Of a DNA stretch of 64,000 bases, positions 44,201 to 56,233 are shown in pieces. The DNA comes from Dissophora ornata. Taxonomy: Eukaryota > Mortierellomycota > Mortierellomycetes > Mortierellales > Mortierellaceae. The position numbers and the translations under genes were made by a program. Position 1 is the first letter of the stretch. Each line of letters opens with the position of its first letter. The stretch spans positions 56,266 to 120,265 of the forward strand of contig MU616572.1 in the NCBI GenBank assembly GCA_025201705.1, written 5' to 3'. The notes under the pieces are model-generated. The model worked only from the letters and a program-made list of their open reading frames with translations, was not told the DNA's origin and did no database searches.

Positions 44201-44546
44201 AGATCCCTCTTTCAGTCCTCCGAGGCCATGGGTATCTCTCAGCGATATTCGATTCGAATACATGGAGTTCTCTGTTGACAGTTGGACCCGTATCATTCGC
44301 GCCCTCGATTTTTCGGGGTTAAAATCACTAAGCTTCGAGAATACGAATTTTGCACTGGAGCAGCTCCAGCTTCTTGTGGAGTTAATTCCAGATGACGAGA
44401 CCGATGTTCCGCTAAAGACGCTCTACGTCAAGAACACGCGCCTCGTCGAGTGTAAAGATATCCAGGAGCTGAAGCTGATGCAGGCAAAGCTTGAAGAAGC
44501 TGCACCACAAGCGATGATCAAGGACCTATGGCCCAGCGAAAGCTAG
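41278..44546 (+). CDS. Header/RLFIVLP/LRR family protein, copy 6 (full-length representative)
   Basis: Two exons, 41278-41507 and 41600-44546, give 1058 residues, the longest and most complete copy. Header: QQVILWKHVQQVFKDANHI then VPFLTGDDFE, with the phase-2 intron before LKPERISVFPGIVLEVIV. Linker about 130 residues with a Gln/Leu-rich amphipathic helix (about 180-215) that may be a coiled coil. Central block: PIPRLFIVLPKVTKR near 220, FRLYFLCECGAHTK, HDGYDLDRPDEFFKKYGSYV, then LYRIVTFEGHVKWVCMDHYRE. The C-terminal about 600 residues are a leucine-rich array with LDIKLDW and LKSLSFENTNF steps. I remember similar proteins only from Mortierella-type genomes; no function was assigned. No nucleotide-binding or enzyme motif is visible. 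Scaffold or receptor-like recognition is inference. Confidence 0.9.
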
Positions 44547-44690
44547 AGACCATAGTGCATCTTGCGGATACTTTCGTGAATAAAATCAAATCTCGACATG
44601 ACAAAGATATAGAACCACACAATACGTGTCCAAAGACTGGCGTTGAAGATCAACCATCTATGGTCCAGGAAATATAAGTCGACTGTTTAC

Positions 44691-47600
44691 TTATATCAAG
44701 CTATCCTGGGCAGCGGCGCGACGGAGTGGTAGAAGATCATACGCTCTGCCATCGACTATCAGCGATCTTAGTCCAGCGTTAAGAGATACAATCTGCTCCA
44801 ACATGGCATTATGAGCGTGAACCAGAGCGTCAAGAGGTTCCTCGATCGTCAATTCTTCCACGTGTCCATGGACAATTAGGGGGCTGGCGCAGGCTGTCGA
44901 GATGTCCCGCGTCATTAACTTGGTACTGCTGAATTTGTTATATTCGATTGTTAAGGACATCTCCTGTCCCTGAATGCCCAGCCTGACTTCGATCGGTCGA
45001 GATATAATGGACGTCATACTCTGCAGGAAGACCTCCACGTTAAAAAACTCTTCCAATTGAGGCCAATCAAGCATCAACGACTTTGTATTCGGAGCGTTTT
45101 CAATAAGCCAGATGAGACCACTGAAAATGTCGGTTACACCCAAAGTCATAGCTGTTGTGTCCAAGGACAACTGAAGAGTGTGCAGACCAAGGAATGGGAT
45201 CTGTGCTTGCGATGTACGGATAAGCCCTAGTATTCCTTGCGCGTGTTCCATCTGAAAATACTGGATCTGTGGTTGCGTCAGAATGTCGGCTATGAGCCCC
45301 GCGTGCGGCGCAGATACTGTCTGGAACCCTGGGCCTCTGAGCCTTAAACTCACGAGCTCAAAGCAATGAGCTGCGTCGCGAAGATATTCCAGGTCCGTCA
45401 CCGACACCGACACCTCCCAGTCGAAATAGAGAATCAGATCGCGGACGCCACCCATTCCTACAACCAGCGCACTATATAGATTTAGAGCCTCGGCGCTAGT
45501 GCGGGGTCGGACACTGATAGCTCCCAGCCACCCGTTATACGCGCCATATACCTCGCCGTCGCTCTGGATATAACTGTATGTGCCACAAGTTTCCACAGCT
45601 CGCTGAATGAGCTCGGGAAAACAGTATGGGTTGAATTCGTAAAAATGTGTGGGGCAGACCCAATGCGCATATCCGTTTTTGTCGACAGTGCGATATAGGT
45701 GGTCATGTGGTCCCAACATGCCCACGGGTACCAACAGATACGTTCGCAGCAGACGAAGTTCCTCAAGCGACAGATGCGATCGCTTCTGGGTCCCTCTTTC
45801 CTGCCGATAAAGCATTTGACCCTCCTCGCTGGGATCTGGATTCCATGAGAGGAGATACTCAACAGTCCATTCCAAACGCTGCTCGACCTGCCTCCTGGAA
45901 GTCCGGAGTGCAATTTCCAAAAACTCCATCCCCTGTTCATAATCGACAACAGGATTTTGCCACTCAGGATCGGAGAATTCTTCTTTGACAAATGCGCTTT
46001 GGCGTCCGTACCTGAACAACTCCAGGTTCATCATAAGATGGGCGCCGTATTTGCTGAAGAATTCGCGTGGTCGGTCGAGCTCGAAGCCATAGTGGATACT
46101 CTCCATATAAGTGGACGATCCATGATCAAAAGTGTCAGTACCGGCAGGATGATCGCAGCCATACTCGCACATCCAGAAAAACCGAAAGCTGGTAGACAAG
46201 GACCCATCGCGGCTGACGCAGGGAAAGGTTGTTGGCAAGACAATGAAAAGACCTGGAATCGGATTCTCATGCCATCTTAAAGTCTGAAGCTGCTCCATGT
46301 ACGTCAAGACATGATCTTGAATATCTTCCGGCACGAGTGATAACTTGATCGGCTCCACAATAGCGTGCGGACCGGGACGTCTTTTCCCTTCAGTCAGGCT
46401 CTCACTCTCAGTTGTGACATTTCGGGATTTGGTCCACGTAGTGCCTCCAGATGTAGTCTTGGACGTGCTAGTCCCAGGATTGCTCCCGCTGTTGGTGGAT
46501 ATAGCATGCACCTCTGTCGCGACGACAGATTGGGGCGGCGTGTTGTCAGCGGATGTCTCGCTGGAAGAGCCATCGATGAGCGTGTCATATGCATTGTCCG
46601 TAGGCGTGGTAGGTGTGGTGGTTGGCATTGGACCATCAATAGTACCAGTGGGAGTCATGCTTTTGCTGAGGGTCATGTGCAAGGGGGCCGGGAACTTGTG
46701 GTTTGGGAGCTCGTAGCTTGGGAGCTCATAGTTCTCAATTTTTTCGTCGGCATCACGCATTACGGTACTATAGAGGGAAATCGCACAAGCACCATTGTCG
46801 GTCAGAGTGTCATGCATCGAGCCACTAGCGGCACAGGCACGAGTCAAGTCACTGCAAGATGTGGGTGGGAAGGAAGCAAGGAGCGTTGCACTGTTACTGT
46901 CCGAGTCCACGCTATCGGGGTTGGCTATATAGTTGGAAATGCTATAAATGCTATCAGCACCGAGATCCGCGAAATTGTCTTCTGTGACGGAAAAGGAACC
47001 GGCCTTTGGATTTCCAAGGACGTTGTGTACAAGGCCAGAGACGTCACTGATAAAACTGCCAGGATCTGAGCTGCCTCTCTTGAGTGATACTGGGATGAAT
47101 GCTTGGTCGTTGAAACTCACGCCCAGCTCCTCAGCGCTGATCCCAGTTGTCGTGCTGTGAAAGGGATTACCATCACCATCGCTGCTACCTGTGATGTCGA
47201 GAAACGGACTACTGCGGCTGTCATGACGAGACAATGTACTAGAAGGCGTAGCATCCATGTATAGAGGTGGGGCGGCGGTACCAGCTGTCGCCGTTTGCTG
47301 TATGAACGGCCGAGGGTCGTTCCTGGTAGACGAACTATCTTGTACGTTCAGCTCTGCTGTAGCAACAGTAAGTTCAAACGCAGCATCCGTAGCGATAGCC
47401 CCAGCATCATGGCTGAATGAGATCAAGGGCAGTTCATACGGTGTTCCTGGACTGTTTCCAAATGTGCTTGAACCTTGCGAAGCATCCACGATTGCAGCTG
47501 GCGACTGCAAAGAGCTGGGATTCTGCACCACAACATCCAGTTCCACGTTTGGGCAAAATTCAATCCGAAGTGGTTCAATTCTACAAAGAGCGTCGCAGTG

Positions 47601-47907
47601 TGGTTAATCTCTTGTAAAACTCGCGGTTCCTACGCCGATGATTGGAGACACCGGATACCAAGTTGCCTACATACTCTTCCAAATTGTCATCGACCATAAA
47701 CGACACAACATCATCACCCCATAAGATGTGATTAGCGTCCTTGAATACCCTCTGAATTTCCTTCCACAGGATAATATGTTGACCAGATTTCTTATCGAGC
47801 CGGGAAGCAATGTTCACAGCCCGAGCATTGGGTACGGCCGAGCCATCCGCATACACGGGACGGAAAACTTGAGAAGGTGGCCGTGGCCTAGTTCCTGGCG
47901 TTGACAT
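44691..47907 (-). CDS. Header/RLFIVLP/LRR family protein, copy 7 (C-terminally shortened)
   Basis: Two exons on the minus strand, 47907-47675 and 47580-44691, give 1040 residues. Header: SGQHIILWKEIQRVFKDANH then FMVDDNLE; the phase-2 intron precedes EPLRIEFCPNVELDVVV. The linker of about 430 residues is Ser/Thr/Pro-rich and the longest in the window. Central block: TLRWHENPIPGLFIVLP near 510-525, FRFFWMCEYGCDHPAG, YGFELDRPREFFSKYGAHL, then LYRTVDKNGYAHWVC and VRDLILYFDWE. It ends abruptly after GLRSLIVDGRAYDL, lacking about a quarter of the C-terminal repeats present in copies 4-6. Closest relative is copy 3 (31681). It converges on copy 6, stops 144 bases apart. Function unknown. Confidence 0.88.
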
Positions 47908-48260
47908 CCTGCTGCTTTGATGCCGTCAATGTTCCTGCAGTCAAAGTTCGCCAGTGTGGATGAGTGGCGATGTAAAAAAGGAAAAGGGGGAAGTGACGGG
48001 GGGTCAGAAAGAAAAGATGGTGAAAACAGGGCGAACTACAAAACAGAGAAACTTTTTGTGAGCAATCGCTGCCCCTGTGAGCTCTTGTCGCATCATGCAC
48101 CGCCATCTACCCGGGCTGAAGAGACAAAGCCAAAATAAAGCGTAGTACCAAACAGCAGTTGCATGGGTATTATTATTTATTCTCTCCTCTGTAAAGGAAC
48201 TCGAACCCTCCTCCTTCTCCACACCCTTCAACTCCCAACAAACACAGCTAACCGCGTCCG
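47908..48260. other. Intergenic region between copy 7 and the Num1-like gene
   Basis: About 350 bases: 5' flank of copy 7 (minus) and 3' flank of the Num1-like gene (minus). A T-arm-like string at about 48190-48206 has no matching A box, so no tRNA is called. Confidence 0.5.
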
Positions 48261-51200
48261 CTAATCGCTATTTGCCAGACCTGCATTCTCTAACCCGGCC
48301 TCTGCCCCAGTCTCGACTCCATTCGTAGCCGCGGCAGTGGTCGTGATACCAGAATGAGATCTAGACGATGCCAGTCTGGAAAGCCCGACCCTTGGCGAGC
48401 CCACAGAGTTAGACACAGGACTGGCAGGTCCTGAGTTCCTGCCGAAAATCGACTGCAGTCGCGTCATGCTACCCTTCTTCCGAAGCGAATTATTGGCCCT
48501 TTCGCTCTGTCGAAGGTTCGAAACAGCATCATTGGTCACAAGAGCCGGGGTAGAGGCGCCTCGACCGTTGTTGTTCGCCTGGACCTCAGTCCATGTCTGG
48601 TTGTCCGAGGAGATGTCTCCTCCCGGCGTTGTGGGGCGCGACAGGAGATAAGAGATTGACTAGTTCAAATGAACAAATAAAAGCATATTTAGGCGAATGA
48701 TTTTTGTTTACCCACGATTATAAGCAGCCTAAAAGCAACTATTACTTACCTGGAGCCAGAGCTCGTGCTTCTCGCGTGTGGGGGCCCTCAACTTGAGATT
48801 GCGGTTCGTCGTCTGGATCACCAAGCTGACGTTAGGCAAATCTGAGTTTTGGCTGCTAGGGTTATCATCTATAACCGGGTACACAGCCACGATGAATGCT
48901 AGAGTGGTAAAAAAAAAAAAAAAAAAAAAGGTTTAGTGCTGGAACCCCAAGACCTATTCTTGAAAAGCGACACGTCAGTCGTTGTACTTACCGCTCTTGG
49001 CTCGCTGTTCGCGCGATCCCTCAGCGCCGGGGTTAGCCAAACTCCAATACAGAGTTTTCGTATAGGGATGGACCCATACATATCGTCTGTGGCTCTTTTC
49101 GCCCATTGCCATGCGTTTGCGGGTATACTTCCAGAGATAGTCACCAATCATGGTCTGAGTGATCAACTGAATCATAGTTGGGTCCGTTGGGGTGGCATCG
49201 TAATTAGAGCTGCCCGACATTCTTCTACCATTGCGGTAATGACCGCCGTGATTATAATCCGTAGACATACTAGAGATCGAGCCGTTAGGAGAGCCACGGT
49301 AATTGGGCTGATGATCGATAGTGGCTCCAGTGGAGTCTGTAATGGCGTGGTGATAGTGGGTGTTGCTGTTGGGATGAGACACCTGCACCTGACTCGAGTT
49401 CTGGTCGTAGAGGTAGGTGCTGTGCGAGGTAACCGAAACGACCGTGGTTCCTGCTGGTCGAGCGGGCTGCTGGGAAGTAGAAGGCACGACAACTTCCTGG
49501 TCTTCATCCTCTGGCGTGGACGATGAGTTGTTTTGCTTATTCTCCTTCTGGTTTGCAAACTCATCAGCGGCCACCTGACCATTCTGGTCCCTGGTGGCAA
49601 CTGTAGAAGAGGCCACGCCCTCGGATGTAGAGGTTGCTTTTTGCTTCCCGACCTTGCTCGCTGCAGCTGCTGCGGCAGCGACTGCTACCGCACCAGCGAC
49701 AGTCTCATCCTCAGGCTCCTCAGCAATGGGCTCCACAGCCTCGGCACGCTGATCATCTGTTAAACTGCTATCCGTGTAGACAGAGCGAATCCTTCCTGTG
49801 TCCGTAGCGCTGGGATCTCCACCAAAGGCCGATCCAAATGAAACGCGGAATTCCTTATCCTCCGCATCGCCTGACGCTGGATGTTCGGTCGAGAGCTCCT
49901 TATGAATTTGAGGAACAGGTGGTATGGCGGATGTGGACGGCTCTTCTAGACTCTGACTCATGTCGCAGGTATGGCGACGCTCTTCGTCAACGGCCACTCC
50001 CGACTTGATTCGCGGCACTGGCTCATCCATGGAGGAGTCGTTGGAAAGGGCTTGGTCATCACCTGCTTCGCTTGAATTGTTCTGCATGGTCTCCGTGGCG
50101 GCAGCAATGCCAAGAGCCTCAACCTCGGGCGATGTTGCGATGGAGTCCAAAGCCGCGATGGGCTTCGTCTCCGTTCCGGGCTTGCCTTCGATGGTTTCGA
50201 CATCGGCTGCGCCGTGTTCCGATGCCTCTACCTGGTTAGCAGCAGGAGCCGTTTCGGCAGTAGACGTCTCAGGCAGAGGTTGAGATGCAGAAGCGCTATT
50301 CAAGAGATCTGAAATGCCTGGGACAGTGTGAATCCAGCTCTCGATCGGCTCAGTCATAACTTCCTGGTCCCGATACTCGGCAGGAGGCTTCATGTTGGAA
50401 TGAGACGTTGCCTGGGCCAGTTCGGCAAAAAGTCCTCCAGCTGGGAACGGCGAAGCTTGCCCACTGTTGAACTCCCGAGAACCGCTATCTGGCATGGTCA
50501 TGCTCAAATCTTGAGGGTCCGTAGCTTCAGTTTCGTCCAAAAGACCCATCTCCGATGGATGCCTGGAACCTACGCCGCCAAGGAGAGCCATGCTTGACCG
50601 ATTCGAATGAGAGTCAGGTTCAAATGCAGCCACACCTTCCAGCCGCATGGTCTCGATGGTTTCTTCGCGATCTGCTAACATCTTAACAAGCTCCTCCTTT
50701 TCTTCCAACAGTTCTTCCTTTACATTCAGAAGTTCCTCTTTCTCTGTAATCTCCTTGGTGAGCTTAGTTTGCAGCTCACTGATGATTGACTGTTGGTGAG
50801 CAAAAGACGTCTCTCTGGCCAGAGAGGCGATCTTGGGTTCAGTGACCGGGGCAACAATAGCAGCTACTGCTACTGTCGTAGCCGACTCTTCAGTACTCAA
50901 GGTCCGTGCAGGCGACACAATCAAGACGGGCGGGGCCGCGGTATTTTCTTTCTCCTTTTCCTTTTCCTCGAGCTCTTGCGCTTGGGCGATGGCTTCCAGG
51001 GTCGCCTTCTTTGAGAGTTTCTGCTGCTGGATAACCATGGTGGCATTAAGGTCCTCGACCTTTGCGAGCAAGTCTGACTTTTCACGCTGAATGCCTGCCA
51101 TTTGCTTGCGCGTAGCTGTCATGTCCTGCTCGAACTTGGTCTTTGTGAGCTCGAGCTGGTCAGCTGTCTTTTCCTCCTTCTCCTTCAGTTGTTCGACCTG

Positions 51201-52939
51201 CTCGGTCGCAGTGGCAAAGGCCTTTTGAACCTTTGCATTTTCGTAGTTTGCTTTTGTCAACTGCGCCTGAAGCTCCGAGTTCTGGTTCCGCAACTCCTGG
51301 TTTTGGAGTTCCAAGTTCCATTGATCTTCTTTCTGCCGTTCTGTTTTAAAAAAATAGCAGCACGCGTTAGCTCACCGCCAGATACAAAAAAAACTATCAT
51401 GAACTGCGGTCATAATGATTGTAATGACGCTCGTACCTTCACTCTCCTCTCTGAGTCGCCGTTGTTTGTTCAGGGCATCAATAATACGCTCCTGCTCAGT
51501 GATTTTGGTATCATACTCCGTGTTCAGTTTCTCCTTCATCTCTGCCTGTGAGGTCCAGTAGCGAACTTGGTTCAACAACTCCTCTTGAATCTGGATAGGG
51601 AATGAAGCATCATTCACAGAGGCCGCAGATGGCATGGCGACCTTGTGTCGTCGAGGCTTCGATATTGTCTGCGCTGGCAGGGCGCTCGACGGCAAGGCGC
51701 TTGATGCCAGGACGGACCCGGAGCGAGAAGGTTTAAGTTCATTGTGGGGATTGGATTGTGGAGCGGGCTATTTGAGCATGATGGAGATCAGGTCAGTCGT
51801 CTAAGTTTAGCCGTGTCTTGGGTCGTTTTCGCTACTTGCACATCCATAGCAAAATCGCTTCGTGAACTCACGGCAGGGCAAAACCTGCACATGCTCCTCC
51901 CATAAACCGACAGCAACAACATTCAAGAGGCAATGAGCATTGTAATTATCTAATATGACAATAATGTTTGAGAGCACAAACAACACAAAATGACAGGTGG
52001 AAAACGGGGCTTTGAGCAGCTGCCTCCTGCCCCAGATGCCAGCTTGCATATAATGGAAGAGAGAAAATCATTGTGCACAATTGCTCACGGATGAGCGAGC
52101 GCATGCTCGCTGGAAACGAGGGCATGGGTATGAAATTGAGCGGGAAACCCAATGAACCCAATAGCTCAACGGTGCAACAAACCCAAATTAAAGTAAGTGA
52201 GATAAAACAAACCGGAAGGGGAGATGGTAAAAGGAGTCTTGGGAAGATGAAGACGGGCAAACAAGGACGGGAGATGAGATCGCACACTCCCTGGCCACTC
52301 ACGCGGTCGGCGCAAATGTAAACCCGCATAATCAAGCGGAATATCCCCTCAATACCACTCATGCACGCATCATACAGATGCATGCATCATACAGACGCAT
52401 GTACTGGCACAAAAAGAACGTGAAAATGATCGATCACCCTTCCATCCGCCTTGTCCCTCCGTTCGTTTCCCCCAGTGTAGAGAGATAGAGCACATTGCTG
52501 CAGTAGAGCATGTAACATGTGGTTCTCAACATACCAGCTGTGCATCAATTAGTCTTTTAAGGCCCGCGATGCCGTTCTCGCCCTCCTGAAACCCCTTGTC
52601 AAGAGCCGAAAGCTGCTCGCGGAAGGACTCTGGCAAAGTCTGGTCCGCCGCTCCTGACTCTGTGCCATTGGGCTCGCCCTGCAGCTGCTCCTCCTGTTTG
52701 TCCAACTGCTGCAGTTGCCCAAATACATTCTTGAGATCCTCTTCTCGCTTTACAAAAAGCAGCCCAATCGTCTGCGTCAGCTGCAGGTCATTGTGAATTC
52801 CAGCTAGGCGGGCTTCGAGCTCCGCTTTTGCCTGTGCAACTGTCTGCAGGTTTGCGAAAGAGGCGGAGGTGGGACTCTGGAGAGGCTGTGGAGGGGATTG
52901 CTGCGGTATGGGTTGTGATTCCACTGGGGATTCTGCCAT
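48261..52939 (-). CDS. Cortical anchor protein with Mcp5-type PH domain (Num1/Mcp5/ApsA-like)
   Basis: Five exons on the minus strand: 52939-52535, 51767-51437, 51340-48992, 48898-48750 and 48659-48261, giving 1210 residues with matching phases. Such proteins sit at the plasma membrane, bind phosphoinositides through the C-terminal PH domain, and anchor dynein (nuclear migration) and mitochondria. Visible parts: a coiled-coil N-terminus (about 35-135, Gln/Leu/Glu heptads), a second coiled coil (about 180-560, with EKEELLNVKEELLEEKEEL), a long Ser/Thr/Pro/Glu-rich region, then the PH domain at about 975-1095 (MIQLITQTMIGDYLWKYTRK, ending KHELWLQSISYLLSRPTTP). The Ser-rich tail has basic patches. 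The first intron is long (767 bases). An A/T homopolymer of 20 or more bases lies in the third intron. Confidence 0.88.
52367..52400. repeat. Two-copy 17-bp tandem repeat in intron 1 of the Num1-like gene
   Basis: gcatcatacagatgcat (52367-52383) is followed directly by gcatcatacagacgcat (52384-52400), differing at one base. It is intronic, with no evident function. Confidence 0.8.
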
Positions 52940-53981
52940 CGTTTTAGACCACTCTCTTCCGGCGGAACGCGGCTGGGGAAGACCTGCAGTCGCTTATGTA
53001 AGGAAGCTGGTTGTAATGCTGACAGATGAAAGACAGAGGTGCCCGCCTTGTCGTTCTGAGAGGGGTGCTTGGCAAACTACGGCGTCGGATTGTCGTAGCG
53101 TAGCTCTCTATAAGGGGAGGGAGGTACAGACTACATCAGCTCAGTATCCACAGCATGACGGAGAGATCCCAGGTCGGAGTAGCGGCAACTGCAGAGCATG
53201 GAAAGTTAGCTTGCTCTAGAAAGAGTTCTGAAGTTGAAATACAGAGCAGCGAAGGGGGAGCTGTGTGGAGGTAGAGCGAGCAGTCTGCTAGGGCGACGCG
53301 GACGGGTCGTCCTCTGGGAGCATTGAGGATGGTTGCGTGCAAGAGAGGGACACATTGGTCGACGATTGGGGAAAGAATAGGGGGAGGGCAGGCACAAGGA
53401 TCTGAGTGCGTTCCTGAGACATTCGGTGGCCATTGGCAGTACGTACTTTTTTCACGCCCGAGTTAAGCGTGACAAGAGATGAGTGAGATTTCGAGGCGAA
53501 TGGGAGAGTGATGGTAAGGAATGATGGCGTGGAGGGATGATGATGAAAAAGAGAGCAAAACAAAGAGGAGTGACAACTGCGATTAAGATGGCTCTACGCA
53601 CGCACCGTTCCAACCGTCCTTCGGAGGGCTTTTTGTTCGGCCCCCCCCCCTGTCCCCTCTACCTTTTTTTTTTTTGGCGATTTCTGTTTTTGCGCTTTGT
53701 GCCTGACTACCTCCTTTTCTAGTCTTCGGTGACTGCTCTGCACAAAAGAAGCGCTCCAGTCATGGCTTTATTCCTTATACCATTCGTGCCGCCCCTCATC
53801 AAATCCTCATTTCTGACGCATCCCTCTAACGCATCCCATAACTCATCAACTCTCACATAAGCCAGCCACCATACCATACTATACCGCGAGCAGCAATCAC
53901 ACTGGCCACATCCTCACCTCCTGCGGCCTGCCCCGATTCTCATTTGCGAACAAACGCCACCAATTTCCACGTTAGTTGATC
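52940..53981. other. Divergent promoter region between Num1-like (-) and POT1-like (+) genes
   Basis: About 1 kb with homopolymer tracts (C10 and T11 near 53641-53677) and no supportable gene. Both genes must be controlled from here. Confidence 0.45.
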
Positions 53982-56233
53982 ATGTCCAACACACGGATCA
54001 CGGAGGCCAGTACCTTTGGCAGTACTCCTGCCCCTGTTACGCCGCTAAGGGTCCCTGGGAAACTGCGGACAATCAGCCAGCTCGAGCCCTCAAAGTTTTG
54101 TGACTTTATTGGAGAGGTACCTGGAAGTGCTGGATACCTATGCGCGAACTGATGCAAAATGAACTTGTGTGGCCCCGTTGTTCTTACATGTCTACATGTC
54201 ATCGGTCCCTAACAGGTTTCCTACCACAAAGTTGATCATAAATACAAGAATATCGTGTTGGTTATGACAGATTACACTGATCACCCCAAGTTACCTCCGC
54301 AGGAAGGGGACGGAAGATTGACAGGCATCTTAGTGACACTCTGGGACGAGCACTTTGATACAGCATATCAATTAAACATCTGTGTCGGCCAGTTCCTCCA
54401 TCTCAAGAACTTATGTTGCAAACTCAACAAGAACGATCGAATTGAGCTAACTATGAACGGTTATCGCGGCAAGGGGTTTAAGCAACTCGACCCAATTCAG
54501 ATCCTTGGTCAGCAAGATCCTCAAGTGGCATCTCTGCGGAGGTAAACTACTGGCCGTTTATATTATTATTATATCCTTTCTTAAAAGTAGTGAGAATCGG
54601 CTTCGATTCCTGAAAGCGCAGTTGATTAATCCTCTTCGCCTCTTGTGTAACTTGATTCTCGGGTGACAAGAATCGCTTTCAAGAATCGAAGCTGATTATC
54701 ACTACTTTTAAGAAAGGAGGCTATTAATGACACCTATTCTCTTCGTTTTGTTTATTTTTATTTTATACTCAGAGGAACTGCTTTCAACTATATTATACAC
54801 TAGACACAAAGCCCGTCTCGAGTACGAAGCGCTAGGAAAACGTAGCTCGCATGGTGGGAGTTCGTCTTGCGCCTCAACGTCTGGAACAGTGATTTTAACA
54901 CAACCCCTCAGGGAAAGGCCGTCCCCTGTTGAACAATCTGTTAAAACCACCAAACCATCGATCGCACCAACTACAAATTATTCCTCGCCCTCCAACCCCA
55001 TCGCTCCGAAGCAAGAAGCCGAGTCGCCGCAGAGACCCATCTCTCGACAGGTATCTCATGGATCACCTCCACCAACTCCACAATTCAACACTCTCTTTTC
55101 TATCGATTCGTCACCCCGAACAGGTAAGTGTCGAAGAACCGTGGTGTATTAAGCGATTTTGAAAATGACCATCCAAATCAAGGATCATGGCTTATTGACA
55201 TATACAGATCGTGTTGACTCCTAGATATTTTATTAAGCAATCTCCAACTACAGACGCGCAATCTCAACGCCAAAACCCGTTCCACAGTAAGACATCGCAT
55301 TGCACATCTCTGCCCACGATCCCTATGTTCTTGATCCTTTGTACAACTGCAAAGACTAAACAGTATACAAAAATCACCAATCGATAGAGCATTCGATTTC
55401 TGAAACTGAAGGCGCGCGTCGTCGGATTCGAGCCTCCGCGTATTGTAGACTTTTCAACGGCTGTATGCACCAATTGCTCTAACCCCTACCCGTAAGGACC
55501 TTTCGTTTTGTAAATATGACCAGAAATTGAGCGCATTTTACTCACATGGACTTGCTCTGTACAACATGAAGACCCATCTCAGAGCAAACGCCCAAAAAAT
55601 GCAACCGCTGCGAGCGCGGTGGCCCCAAATTCGAGTACAAATTCATGCTGATATTGGAGGATGAGTTGCTTCAGGCTTACAACGTTCATGTGGACGACGA
55701 TAGCATGGTAAGTTCATTGCCCATTGTAATCTTGTCAATGGCCATCATGATCATCAACAGAAAACTGATAAATCTTCACGGCTGTATAGCGGTCACTGGT
55801 CGGCGCTACCGATGCACAGGCAAAAAACCTTTCCAAAAATACAGAGGCACTTGAGAAGTTGAAAGTGAAGCTGAACCGCATTGGGGTTGTTGAGAGAGAT
55901 CCTTCTACAGCATTAGTGCAAGAAGACACGCCATACTTTGACTGCTTCATACAGATGAGTAAGGTGAACAGCATACCGCCTTCAGATCACTCTTTCAACT
56001 CCCCGGGCCGGTGCTATGTTGATGACGGAGACTCAGAAGCACAGGTGAGCTCGCAGCCATCAGAGTTTATGTCGCAGAAGCGGCGAGCAGTTCAAAATGA
56101 GGTCAGGCAAGGGAAGAGACCCCACTACGATGTTTCAGGAGATGAATCTCAAGGTCTGCGGTTGCTGGGGTTAGAGAAGGAGGAACAGGCAGAGTTCCGA
56201 GCGAGCCTTGTCTACACGAAAATCAAGATGTAA
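53982..56233 (+). CDS. POT1: POT1-like telomere end-binding protein
   Basis: Exons with firm joints: 53982-54116, 54216-54541, 54804-55123, then later 55790-56233; internal exons lie near 55294-55340, 55390-55491 and 55583-55707. An OB-fold of POT1 second-OB type spans the first two exons (ILVTLWDEHFDTAYQL, VGQFLHLKNLCCKLNKNDR, YRGKGFKQLDPIQIL). After a Ser/Pro linker the C-terminal domain follows: FLKLKARVVGFEPPRIVDF, a Cys pair VCTNC, a second pair KCNRCERG, FEYKFMLILEDELLQAYNV, and near the end PYFDCFIQM, paralleling the zinc-containing C-terminal OB/HJR region of human POT1. POT1 binds the telomeric 3' overhang and controls telomerase. The joints around 55124-55389 and 55492-55582 do not resolve to a clean frame, so an indel or a decayed copy is possible. 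Intron 3 contains a MITE-like hairpin. Confidence 0.72.
54574..54718. mobile_element. MITE-like inverted repeat in a POT1 intron
   Basis: Two 45-base arms, 54574-54618 and 54674-54718, are reverse complements with three mismatches, separated by 55 bases; the whole is 145 bases and non-coding. The arms begin tcctttcttaaaagtagtga. Such size and structure fit a miniature inverted-repeat element; a target-site duplication is not clear. It lies wholly inside the intron at 54542-54803. Confidence 0.65.

Noticed and set aside
48185..48210. tRNA-like T-arm string (reverse complement ggttcgagttc)
   Set aside because: No A box, acceptor stem or cloverleaf around it.
55425..55440. Second T-arm-like string (ggattcgagcc)
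   Set aside because: It lies inside a POT1 coding exon (VVGFEPPR) and lacks tRNA structure.
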